Source: an uncultured Chloroflexota bacterium (lineage in GTDB: Bacteria > Chloroflexota > Dehalococcoidia > UBA3495). From it: 5,213 bases of DNA. Position numbers and translations under genes: made by a program. The stretch covers positions 1 through 5,213 of the forward strand of contig CAJXEF010000153.1 of NCBI GenBank assembly GCA_913052545.1, written 5' to 3'. Of the stretch, positions 1-5,213 are shown piece by piece. The notes under the pieces are model-generated. The model saw only the letters and a list, made by a program, of their open reading frames with translations, was not told the DNA's origin and did no database searches. Within the stretch, counting starts at the first letter, position 1; every line of letters begins with the position of its first letter.

Positions 1-723
1 CATCAGGTGAAGAATAACCCGCTCCCCTTTACATATGTAAACAATTCCTTCTTTAATATCCGAAAAGAAAGATTTTGCCTGTGATTCTCTTCGGGGTTGG
101 TAATACGGTGTGCGCATTGGCAAGAATGCCAGGACCATTCCCAAGTAAAGTAACCCTTCAGCTATGAAATTCCAGAAAAACCCCAGGAATGTTATTAAAA
201 TGCCCCCGAAGAAAGGCCCAACGAGACGGGTCCCGGTGATGGTAAGCACATTAGTAGCAAGAGCGTTGCCGATTGCTTCCTTTGGAACTGTATTAGCTAC
301 CAGAGCCTGCCTTAGGGGTTGTATCAAGGACCGACAAACCCCCGAAATTAAGACATACGAATAGACATGCCAGACCCTTATCAAATCCATGAGTATCAAA
401 AACGCGAAGAAAAAGGCCATACATGTCATAAAAAGCTGTAGGCTCATTACCAGCTTGCGCCGATCCAGGCGATCACCAAGAACCCCTCCCCAAGGACTCA
501 CGAAGAGAGAAGGCAATGTATTAACAGCTCCAATGGTTACTACCAGCAAAGCGGACGATGTTTCACCTTCAGTTAAATGCTGAACCAACCAACCAACCGA
601 AAGCAGTTGCAGCCAAAGAGCTCCGTTGGCAAAGAAGTTGCCAATCCACAAGAACCTGTAATTCGGATAGTAAATCCACGAGTCAAGGGTATGAAATCGG
701 GGAATTTTAGAAAATAGACTCAA
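1..723 (-). CDS. MFS transporter, EntS/MFS_3-like exporter (N-terminal half, 3' end outside window)
   Basis: This is the first 241 codons of an inner-membrane drug or siderophore-type exporter of the major facilitator superfamily; the frame is open to the window edge. I see about six membrane segments, near residues 29-49, 56-76, 92-112, 118-138, 155-178 and 180-203, then a cytoplasmic loop leading towards TM7. The opening motif (YRFLWIGNFFANGALWLQ, residues 22-39) and the loop 2-3 motif GDRLDRRK (83-90, MFS motif A) are typical of the MFS_3/EntS group, which usually runs to 400 or more residues, so a large C-terminal part is missing. An in-frame stop lies at 727-729, and TTG at 721-723 is the only plausible start before the first hydrophobic segment; an AGAGG sits about 14 bases upstream, which is distant. 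The substrate is unknown. The gene is divergent from the operon at 973 and may share control with it. The family call is firm, the start less so. Confidence 0.88.
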   Translation of the reverse strand, partial: MSLFSKIPRFHTLDSWIYYPNYRFLWIGNFFANGALWLQLLSVGWLVQHLTEGETSSALLVVTIGAVNTLPSLFVSPWGGVLGDRLDRRKLVMSLQLFMTCMAFFFAFLILMDLIRVWHVYSYVLISGVCRSLIQPLRQALVANTVPKEAIGNALATNVLTITGTRLVGPFFGGILITFLGFFWNFIAEGLLYLGMVLAFLPMRTPYYQPRRESQAKSFFSDIKEGIVYICKGERVILHLM

Positions 724-745
724 ATTTTAAGCAAGGACCTCTTAA

Positions 746-833
746 CAACTTGATTCCGGTCAAAATATTAAAGGATAATGGTACAACTTAGGATCTAATC
801 AATTCTGGTATCGGCGAGACTAAAATCAAGTTG
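746..833. repeat. 10-bp inverted repeat pair in the divergent control region
   Basis: CAACTTGATT at 746-755 and its exact reverse complement AATCAAGTTG at 824-833 face each other with 68 bases between them. The right copy ends inside the candidate -35 box of the operon promoter (831-836). The left copy lies just upstream of the MFS ribosome-binding region. The arrangement would suit a regulator acting on both divergent genes, possibly with DNA looping, but no regulator gene is visible in the window and the role is inferred. Confidence 0.45.
775..802 (-). promoter_or_regulatory. candidate sigma70-type promoter for the MFS gene
   Basis: Read on the minus strand, TTGATT (802-797) and CATTAT (780-775) are separated by 16 bases, each matching four of six consensus positions. 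This would give a leader of about 45 bases before the TTG start at 723. AT-rich DNA produces such matches by chance, so this is only the best candidate I found. Confidence 0.25.
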
Positions 834-859
834 ACTATAACCAGTCACCATATTATCTT
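831..859 (+). promoter_or_regulatory. candidate sigma70-type promoter for the three-gene operon
   Basis: TTGACT (831-836) is followed after 17 bases by TATCTT (854-859), a reasonable -35/-10 pair. Transcription would begin near 866 and leave an untranslated leader of roughly 107 bases before the ATG at 973. A second possibility nearer the gene is TTGAAA (895-900) with a poor -10 around 919-924. The first has better spacing and matches. Confidence 0.4.
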
Positions 860-923
860 ATTTGGTAATTGGATGATTCACCTCATTAATTTGATTGAAA
901 ATCTCGTAAAACAACGGCTAATA

Positions 924-937
924 GGTTTTATATAACC
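924..937. promoter_or_regulatory. short AT-rich dyad upstream of the operon
   Basis: GGTTTTATATAACC is a near-perfect palindrome: GGTT and AACC arms around a central TATA, with one mismatched pair. It lies about 35 bases before the operon's first ATG, inside the leader predicted from the upstream promoter or overlapping the -10 region of a closer one. It could be an operator, but nothing in the sequence identifies the protein that would bind it. Confidence 0.3.
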
Positions 938-961
938 AAATCTACAAAATTAAGATTACTT

Positions 962-966
962 AGGAG
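962..966 (+). promoter_or_regulatory. ribosome binding site fixing the start at 973
   Basis: AGGAG lies six bases before the ATG at 973. The in-frame stop TAG at 961-963 rules out any upstream extension, so this start is well supported and the protein really begins without a leader peptide. Confidence 0.75.
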
Positions 967-972
967 ATTATT

Positions 973-2064
973 ATGAACAAAAACGATACTGTAGTTGACC
1001 TAAGGAAATACGGCCTGGAGGTAGGAGACCCCCAAATTAAATCGGTAGGACCCATGGTTTTTGGACCGGATGGAATCTTGTTCGTTGGAGACAACGTAGG
1101 AGCCACGATATTCGCGATTGATGTCTCAGATACAGACTTATCAAATACAGATCATTCAATTAACCTAGAAAACGTTGATGTCCCCTTGGCGTCCTATTTA
1201 GGCTGTGATAGAGCCGATATGCTCGTACGAGATATAGCCGTTCATCCAACATCTCAAAACATCTACCTGGCTGTCATAAGGGGAACTGGTGATGAATCCC
1301 AACCGGTGTTAGTCAAGATACGACATGACGGATCAATATCAAGCATAGATTTGTCTGACATACCGTTCTCTAAAACAGTTCTACAGGATGCTCCTGACGT
1401 AAATGATCCAAGGATAGTATCCCGAGACCCTCTACGTACTGTGACAGTGACGGATATATGCTACGTTGACGGAATTCTACTGATTGCCGGAGCGTCGAAC
1501 GAGGAGTTCTCATCCACTCTAAGAAGGATTCCCTTCCCTTTCAATGGTACTTCACAAAGGAATTCTCTAGAGATTTTTCACGTGTCCCATGGCAAGTACG
1601 AAACCGCTGCTCCTATAAGAACTTTCGTACCCTATGAAAACAACACCAGTTTACTGGCCAGTTACACATGCACGCCGGTAGTTCAATTCTCATTAAAAGA
1701 TCTTAAAGATAATACTCACCTGATGGGCAAAACGGTGGCGGAGTTAGGGGCGCATAATAGGCCTCTAGACATAGTATCCTACACAGATAAAGGAGAGGAA
1801 TTCCTCTTAATCTCCAATGCAAATCATCCTTTGACCAAAATAGCCTGCAAATACATCGAACAGCAAGGCTCTCTTACAGAGCCGGACAGGTCACTCGACG
1901 AAAATCGAGATGGCCCATTATCACCTTTATCCGGAGTCCCTAGAGAAGAATTGCCTCAGTCGGGAGTCCGTAAATTAGCCAACCTAAATGGAACCGCAGT
2001 TCTCATGTATCAAGAGGACGACTCGGGGATGCATCTACGTTCATATGAGACATCACAATTGTGA
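973..2064 (+). CDS. uncharacterised beta-propeller-like protein (363 aa)
   Basis: Function is unknown. The sequence reads as a repeated four-stranded propeller, with blade-like segments near residues 26-50 (GPMVFGPDGILFVGD, then IFAID), 86-116 (RDIAVHP, NIYLAV), 159-188, 224-243 (LLASYTCTPVVQFSL), 264-292 and 331-357. It resembles conserved hypothetical proteins of the SMP-30/YVTN-like propeller type; IRTFVPY (215-221), YTCTP (231-235) and NRPLDIV (262-268) look like family-conserved blocks. I see no obvious catalytic metal site, so a binding or structural role is as likely as lactonase activity. The N-terminus is polar, with no signal peptide or membrane anchor, suggesting a cytoplasmic location, which is unusual for such propellers. 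It is the first gene of an operon, and its stop TGA overlaps the GTG start of the next gene by four bases, implying coupled translation. The fold call is by pattern reading; the coding call is firm. Confidence 0.85.
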   Translation: MNKNDTVVDLRKYGLEVGDPQIKSVGPMVFGPDGILFVGDNVGATIFAIDVSDTDLSNTDHSINLENVDVPLASYLGCDRADMLVRDIAVHPTSQNIYLAVIRGTGDESQPVLVKIRHDGSISSIDLSDIPFSKTVLQDAPDVNDPRIVSRDPLRTVTVTDICYVDGILLIAGASNEEFSSTLRRIPFPFNGTSQRNSLEIFHVSHGKYETAAPIRTFVPYENNTSLLASYTCTPVVQFSLKDLKDNTHLMGKTVAELGAHNRPLDIVSYTDKGEEFLLISNANHPLTKIACKYIEQQGSLTEPDRSLDENRDGPLSPLSGVPREELPQSGVRKLANLNGTAVLMYQEDDSGMHLRSYETSQL

Positions 2065-3227
2065 CTGTCAGACATCCTTTAAAATTAGGCTGGTCTGATC
2101 ATGAAAGCAGCAAATCCCTAACCATCAGTGGATGGAACAAAGCTGATCTAGACCAGTTTAAAGCAATATCGGATGCAGAAATCGGGGAATATTTAGCAGT
2201 ATTTCCTACTCTGATACTCGAACATTTCAACAGAGAAAAAGCTCTCCAACCGATTCCTGGAACTTTTCATATGGACCAGGAATCGGTTCGCTTCGAACCT
2301 CGGTTCCCATTTTTAAGAGATACCCTATATTCATTAATCGTTTACGACGATACCAAATCCAACCAACAACGCCAATTCGAGGCCTACTCCATCCAAAGCC
2401 CTCCTAGCAACCTAGACCCGGTTACTGAAATAATCTCAGTTTATCCGACCACCAATCAAATTCCGGTTAACCAGTTGAAGTTTTACATCCATTTCTCTAA
2501 CTCAATGAGTGAAGGAAATGCATCCAGAGCCATAACTATGCAAAGGATAGATACGGGTGAACAGCTAGAGAATGTTTTTCTGAACGAGCCTGAATTATGG
2601 GATTACGAGCATAAACGACTGACAATCTTGTTGGACCCCGCAAGAATCAAACGTGGCCTTCAGGGAAATATAGAATCAGGATACCCTCTAGTAGAGGGTG
2701 TTCCAATCTTGTTGAACATCAAAGAAGATTTAGTAGACGGGCGCGGAGCCCGGCTTAAATCCAGCCGACAAATGAAATACAACATCGGGCCACCAGAACG
2801 GTTGTTAGTCGAAATCAACAACTGGTCATATAATTATCCAAGGCCAAATTCCATCGACCCAATCACAGTTAAATTCGATCGGCCTATGGATCATGCCTTG
2901 ACACATAGGTGTCTGTGTATTCAGGCTGGATCTGGCCAGCAGATCCAGGGGTACACGCAGGTCGGCTCCGAAGAGAAATCCTGGCAGTTCTTCCCAGCTG
3001 TCCCATGGGGTACCGGTCAATATACAGTGGCGGTGGGAGATATACTAGAAGACTTGGCAGGAAATTCTATCAAACGGGTTTTTGATAGAGACTTACTCGA
3101 ACCTGAGCATTATTTGCCAGGCCTTCCAGTTACCACTCACTCTTTTTTCGCGAGGGACCCAACAACAAACCCGGACGCCACCCTTGGTAATATGACCCAT
3201 AACATCCAGATCCGGGAATTAAAATAG
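2061..3227 (+). CDS. SbsA-like Ig-fold (Big_5-type) multi-domain protein, function unknown (388 aa)
   Basis: No enzymatic function is recognised. The protein appears to be three consecutive beta-sandwich domains: a divergent N-terminal one (about 45-110, with VRFEPRFPFLRDTLYSLIVYD), a central one (about 122-243, with YPTTNQIPVNQLKFYIHFSNSM near the start and DPARIKRGL at 192-200), and a C-terminal one (about 247-345) ending in the Big_5 hallmark LEDLAGN (329-335). The phrase FYIHFSNSMSEGNA (141-154) matches the strand-loop where these domains usually read FS.PM. Family members are normally surface or lipoproteins, yet this one starts MTVRHPLKLGW and has no signal peptide, lipobox or transmembrane segment. 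Translation begins at GTG inside the preceding stop (GTGA overlap) with no strong ribosome site of its own, so it is probably coupled to the propeller gene. The next in-frame ATG is codon 71, too late to be the start. A binding or scaffold partner of the propeller is an inference. Confidence 0.83.
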   Translation: MTVRHPLKLGWSDHESSKSLTISGWNKADLDQFKAISDAEIGEYLAVFPTLILEHFNREKALQPIPGTFHMDQESVRFEPRFPFLRDTLYSLIVYDDTKSNQQRQFEAYSIQSPPSNLDPVTEIISVYPTTNQIPVNQLKFYIHFSNSMSEGNASRAITMQRIDTGEQLENVFLNEPELWDYEHKRLTILLDPARIKRGLQGNIESGYPLVEGVPILLNIKEDLVDGRGARLKSSRQMKYNIGPPERLLVEINNWSYNYPRPNSIDPITVKFDRPMDHALTHRCLCIQAGSGQQIQGYTQVGSEEKSWQFFPAVPWGTGQYTVAVGDILEDLAGNSIKRVFDRDLLEPEHYLPGLPVTTHSFFARDPTTNPDATLGNMTHNIQIRELK

Positions 3228-3228
3228 C

Positions 3229-3234
3229 AGGAGG
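3229..3234 (+). promoter_or_regulatory. ribosome binding site of the VOC gene
   Basis: AGGAGG sits in the 12-base gap after the previous stop and five bases before the ATG at 3240. It is stronger than anything in front of the second gene, so the VOC protein may be made independently of the upstream reading frames and in larger amounts. Confidence 0.8.
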
Positions 3235-3239
3235 CTAGT

Positions 3240-3737
3240 ATGGGATATACACCTAATTACCTAGGCCACGTTAATATTTATGTCCGGAACGCTGAAAAAT
3301 CGCAAGGCTGGTATCAAGACATTCTAGGACTCCATACTTATGATTTCGTTCCCGGTCGGGCAGCTTTTATGTCTGCCAACTTGAATGAATCACATGAAAT
3401 AGCATTGATGGAAGTTGGGGAAGACGCACCCGGTGTTCAAAACAGACAGGTAGGCCTTAATCATATGGCCTGGCGAATGTCCACCCTGGATGATTTGAAA
3501 GAGTTCTACGTGAGACTAAAGGACAAAGGTATATCTAGTGAGGCCCATGACCACGGTATTTCTATCGGAATTTATTTCAAAGACCCCGACGGGAACGGTA
3601 TAGAAGTTTATTATGAATCCCCTCGGGAAACGTGGCATCGACAGGAAAACATATTTATGCACGGGGACAGTCCTAAAGGCCAATTTCCGGGTCCCTGGGA
3701 CGAAGTGACTGTCGATCATGTAATTGGATCAAGATAA
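3240..3737 (+). CDS. VOC-superfamily protein, glyoxalase/extradiol dioxygenase-like (165 aa)
   Basis: This is a small metal-dependent enzyme of the vicinal oxygen chelate fold. Two beta-alpha-beta-beta-beta modules are visible: residues 6-57 (LGHVNIYVRNAEKSQGWYQD, then ILGLHTYDF) and 71-125 (VGLNHMAWRM to IEVYYE). Likely metal ligands are H10, H75 and E122, as in type I extradiol dioxygenases and glyoxalases. H105, in DHGISIGIYFKDPDGNG (104-120), and a tyrosine at 124 or 125 fall where catechol 2,3-dioxygenase-like proteins keep a catalytic His and Tyr. That favours ring-cleaving or related oxygen chemistry over glyoxalase I, but substrates in this superfamily vary too widely to name one. A polar tail of about 35 residues follows the second module. 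It is the third gene of the operon and ends at a convergent hairpin. Family is secure; the exact reaction is not. Confidence 0.9.
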   Translation: MGYTPNYLGHVNIYVRNAEKSQGWYQDILGLHTYDFVPGRAAFMSANLNESHEIALMEVGEDAPGVQNRQVGLNHMAWRMSTLDDLKEFYVRLKDKGISSEAHDHGISIGIYFKDPDGNGIEVYYESPRETWHRQENIFMHGDSPKGQFPGPWDEVTVDHVIGSR

Positions 3738-3746
3738 CTGTAACTT

Positions 3747-3799
3747 GATTAGAATTTGGTCATGGCTTACCCAAGTTTGTGGAGGCCATGACCCTAATC
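3747..3799. terminator. compound hairpin between convergent genes, probable bidirectional terminator
   Basis: GGTCATGGC (3758-3766) pairs exactly with GCCATGACC (3785-3793). Below it GATTAG (3747-3752) pairs with CTAATC (3794-3799), with a five-base bulge AATTT on one side only. The loop can form a small extra CCA/TGG stem (3771-3773 with 3780-3782). It occupies the 80-base gap between the VOC stop and the hydrolase stop, so it is placed to end both transcripts. Neither side has a run of T after the stem, so it is not a classical intrinsic terminator; it may act with Rho or protect the 3' ends. Confidence 0.6.
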
Positions 3800-3817
3800 T
3801 ACCTGCAAAATTACTCT

Positions 3818-4720
3818 TTATAAAAGCTCTCGTAGAGCCCGAGCTACCTCATCTGGCCTTTGAACGGGCAAGTCATGTCCTGCTCCTTGAACAATACGTC
3901 TAGCTACTAATTTAGAGAAGTTTCTTTCATCTTCTTCTGGATTAGGAGACGGCCTACCAAGTCCACTATCTTCCCCGCGTAATACTATCGATGGCACCGG
4001 GATTGGAGGACTCTTTGCTAACCCCCGCTCCGTGTCGAGAAATCTTTCCTCTCCTTTAGCATTCATGTGGCGATGTCGATAGGAATGTAAAGTAATCTCC
4101 ACAAAATCCGGATTATCAAAAGATGGTGCAGACTTATTGAAAGCCTCATCCGTATATTTCCAGCCGGGTGCCCAGGTTTCCCACAGATGCCTGATAATAT
4201 CCCTACGATTCTCTAACAGTCCGATTCTCCCCTGTTCGGTATTAAAGTACCACTGGTACCAGCGCCGGGATTCACTAATAGCCGACGCTGGTTTCTCTTT
4301 GGTAACAGTATCCTGAACTGAATAACCACCTATCGCTACTTGGGCTCTCACTCTATCGGGGTGAAGAATCGACGTTATACAGGCAGCCCTGTTGCCCCAA
4401 TCAAATCCGGCCGAGGCAAATATGTCAACATTCAATCCATCCGCGAAATCAATAACGTCCTGTCCTATCGCTGCCTGCTCAGCCATACGGGGCGCACTGG
4501 GATCCAAGAAAGTGGTAGGGCCATAACCTCTCAAGTAAGGAACCAGTATTCTATATCCTGAATCAGCTAACAGTGGCGCAACCCCATCCCACGATCGTAC
4601 ATCATAAGGAAACCCGTGCAGCAAAATTATGGGGAATCCGGATTCGTCTCCATGTTCTTCATAACCAATATTTAGCACTGGAGTCTGGACAAATTTAACG
4701 TCCGAAAAAGTAGCCAACAC
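3818..4720 (-). CDS. alpha/beta hydrolase, epoxide hydrolase-like (300 aa)
   Basis: This is a soluble alpha/beta-fold hydrolase, probably opening epoxides or cleaving a similar small substrate through a covalent aspartyl intermediate. Residues 35-38 (HGFP) are the oxyanion-hole motif of epoxide hydrolases. The nucleophile elbow is GFDWGN (105-110) with D107; family members more often read DWGG, so N110 is slightly unusual. The acid is probably E250 or D251 (LRGEDSG) and the base H282 (GAGHDLP). Cap-domain tyrosines that could activate an epoxide lie in RRWYQWYF (152-159) and HSYRHRH (212-218). No signal peptide is present. A haloalkane dehalogenase is the main alternative, but HGFP instead of HGNP argues against it. 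It starts at GTG 4718-4720 behind a perfect AAGGAGG; a TTG three bases further on (4715-4717) is also possible. It is a single gene, convergent with the operon and divergent from the reductase-like gene at 5034. The physiological substrate is unknown. Confidence 0.92.
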   Translation of the reverse strand: MLATFSDVKFVQTPVLNIGYEEHGDESGFPIILLHGFPYDVRSWDGVAPLLADSGYRILVPYLRGYGPTTFLDPSAPRMAEQAAIGQDVIDFADGLNVDIFASAGFDWGNRAACITSILHPDRVRAQVAIGGYSVQDTVTKEKPASAISESRRWYQWYFNTEQGRIGLLENRRDIIRHLWETWAPGWKYTDEAFNKSAPSFDNPDFVEITLHSYRHRHMNAKGEERFLDTERGLAKSPPIPVPSIVLRGEDSGLGRPSPNPEEDERNFSKLVARRIVQGAGHDLPVQRPDEVARALRELL

Positions 4721-4724
4721 CGGA

Positions 4725-4731
4725 CCTCCTT
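4725..4731 (-). promoter_or_regulatory. strong ribosome binding site of the hydrolase
   Basis: On the minus strand this reads AAGGAGG, a full complement of the 16S rRNA tail, four bases before GTG (4720-4718) and seven before TTG (4717-4715). The spacing allows either start; the difference is one residue. Confidence 0.75.
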
Positions 4732-4871
4732 CTCATTGGATGAACAAAATATTATCCCGTAGTATACCGGAATGACTAACCCTACAGTACTAGCACAGGC
4801 CCTGAGGCATCACTCTGCCATTTCTCCACGGACCTCTCCAGCATGTAGAAGTGACCCAGACGTAAAAGATA

Positions 4872-4949
4872 GTGTTTACACATAAGTGCAACACCGGTAG
4901 CATTAGTAACAGTTTCAAAGATTAAAGAGATTGGTTGAACATAAGTTCA
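4872..4949. repeat. two related palindromic operator-like sites
   Basis: ACATAAGTGCA (4880-4890) and ACATAAGTTCA (4939-4949) are direct repeats differing at one base and start 59 bases apart. Each is centred on ATAA flanked by inverted arms: CAC/GTG within an outer GTGTT/AACAC pair (4872-4894), and TGAAC/GTTCA (4936-4949). The second fits GAAC-N4-GTTC, the LexA box pattern of Gram-positive-type bacteria. Repetition inside one promoter region suggests a shared DNA-binding protein; its identity is inference. Confidence 0.4.
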
Positions 4950-5024
4950 TATTGTCCGATTAGCTATAGCAAAGGGCTCCTAATACTAGATTTGGTCAAT
5001 GATCACTAGCTATACTTAGAAAAT

Positions 5025-5029
5025 GGAGG
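5025..5029 (+). promoter_or_regulatory. ribosome binding site of the reductase-like gene
   Basis: GGAGG lies four bases before the ATG at 5034. An earlier ATG at 5022-5024 meets TGA after two codons, so 5034 is the start. Confidence 0.75.
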
Positions 5030-5033
5030 ACTG

Positions 5034-5213
5034 ATGCCCAGGTTAGAACACCTCAGTGAGATAGTTAGGAAACAAATGCTAATGTGGCCATGCCTGGAAT
5101 ATGACGATACTCCTTGGACGCCCATGGCTAAACCACTGTCCGAAAGCAAACTCGGCCTCGTAACTACCGCTGGATTACATGTACGGGGCGATAAACCCTT
5201 CATTCCTAACCAA
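5034..5213 (+). CDS. PrdB/GrdB-like reductase component B family protein (N-terminal 60 codons)
   Basis: Only the beginning of the gene is in the window. Residues 28-57 contain PWTPMAKPLSESKLGLVTTA (28-47) and then GLHVRGDKPF (48-57), which closely follows the N-terminus of D-proline reductase subunit PrdB and the wider glycine/sarcosine/betaine reductase selenoprotein B family: a WTP motif, a polar stretch, a hydrophobic strand ending in TTAG or TAAG, then a His and a charged loop ending in KPF or KRF. In the classical enzymes this subunit carries a selenocysteine and works with PrdA or GrdE in reductive cleavage by Stickland fermenters. Many free-living bacteria have lone relatives of unknown function, and this looks like one of those. 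Whether it has Sec, Cys or neither at the active site cannot be seen here. No partner gene lies upstream. It starts 313 bases from the divergent hydrolase and probably has its own promoter. Family assignment rests on 60 residues. Confidence 0.75.
   Translation, partial: MPRLEHLSEIVRKQMLMWPCLEYDDTPWTPMAKPLSESKLGLVTTAGLHVRGDKPFIPNQ

Larger units (their letters stand above)
4721..5033. other. divergent intergenic control region between hydrolase and reductase-like gene
   Basis: I find no credible protein or tRNA gene in these 313 bases; reading frames are short and broken. Contents: the hydrolase ribosome site at the left edge, a TATACT on the minus strand (4766-4761) about 40 bases upstream of the GTG with only a weak -35, two related short palindromes around 4872-4894 and 4936-4949, and on the plus strand a TATACT (5011-5016) too close to the ATG at 5034 to leave more than a very short leader. 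Promoters in both directions are expected but not confidently placed. Confidence 0.6.

Noticed and set aside
164..583. Two plus-strand open frames (164-364 and 389-583).
   Set aside because: They lie antisense to the MFS gene, which has clear membrane segments and family motifs; they have no ribosome sites or recognisable protein features.
724..972. Possible small gene or riboswitch in the first divergent region.
   Set aside because: No frame with a ribosome site and coding character was found, and no aptamer-like conserved blocks are recognisable; it reads as promoter DNA.
2826..3020. Minus-strand open frame of 64 codons.
   Set aside because: It is opposite the conserved C-terminal Ig-like domain and shows no family resemblance.
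3516..3719. Minus-strand open frame of 67 codons.
   Set aside because: It is the shadow of the VOC coding sequence, whose motifs are unmistakable.
4340..4561. Plus-strand open frame of 73 codons.
   Set aside because: It lies opposite the hydrolase nucleophile region and has basic, low-complexity content with no known features.
4741..4880. Possible tRNA or other structured RNA.
   Set aside because: No T-arm GTTCGA-type sequence, acceptor pairing or cloverleaf could be made on either strand.
5006..5203. Minus-strand open frame of 65 codons.
   Set aside because: The plus strand here carries a recognisable PrdB-like N-terminus with a good ribosome site.
1..5213. CRISPR array, insertion sequence, attachment site or phage genes.
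   Set aside because: There are no regularly spaced repeats, transposase or integrase motifs, or terminal inverted repeats with target duplications.

Overview
The window shows ordinary bacterial gene organisation: closely packed genes, strong Shine-Dalgarno sites (AGGAG, AAGGAGG, GGAGG), GTG and probable TTG starts, and a 4-base stop/start overlap. Base composition is moderate and slightly AT-rich. The gene set is an EntS-like MFS exporter, an Ig-like/beta-propeller pair, a VOC enzyme, an epoxide-hydrolase-like alpha/beta hydrolase and a PrdB-like reductase start. This resembles gene content I associate with uncultured environmental bacteria such as the SAR202-type Chloroflexota. That placement is inference; no rRNA or other marker gene is present to test it.

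Layout from left to right. (1) Bases 1-723, minus strand: N-terminal 241 codons of an MFS exporter whose 3' end lies outside the window. (2) Bases 724-972: AT-rich divergent control region with candidate promoters both ways, a 10-bp inverted repeat pair and a short dyad. (3) Bases 973-3737, plus strand: a compact three-gene operon made of a beta-propeller protein of unknown function, a multi-domain SbsA-like Ig-fold protein (start overlaps the previous stop) and a glyoxalase/extradiol-dioxygenase-fold (VOC) protein 12 bases further on. (4) Bases 3738-3817: a convergent gap filled by a strong compound hairpin, probably a shared transcription terminator. (5) Bases 3818-4720, minus strand: a complete alpha/beta hydrolase with an aspartate nucleophile. 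(6) Bases 4721-5033: a second divergent control region carrying two related short palindromes, one fitting the GAAC-N4-GTTC pattern. (7) Bases 5034-5213, plus strand: the first 60 codons of a protein of the D-proline/glycine/sarcosine reductase component B family.

How the genes work together cannot be settled from sequence alone. The operon joins two probable binding or scaffold proteins, neither with a visible export signal, to a small metal-dependent enzyme. The flanking genes (hydrolase, VOC enzyme, exporter, reductase-like protein) would suit uptake, efflux and breakdown of small organic molecules, but no substrate can be named. The least characterised part, and the best candidate for an undescribed system, is the three-gene operon at 973-3737.
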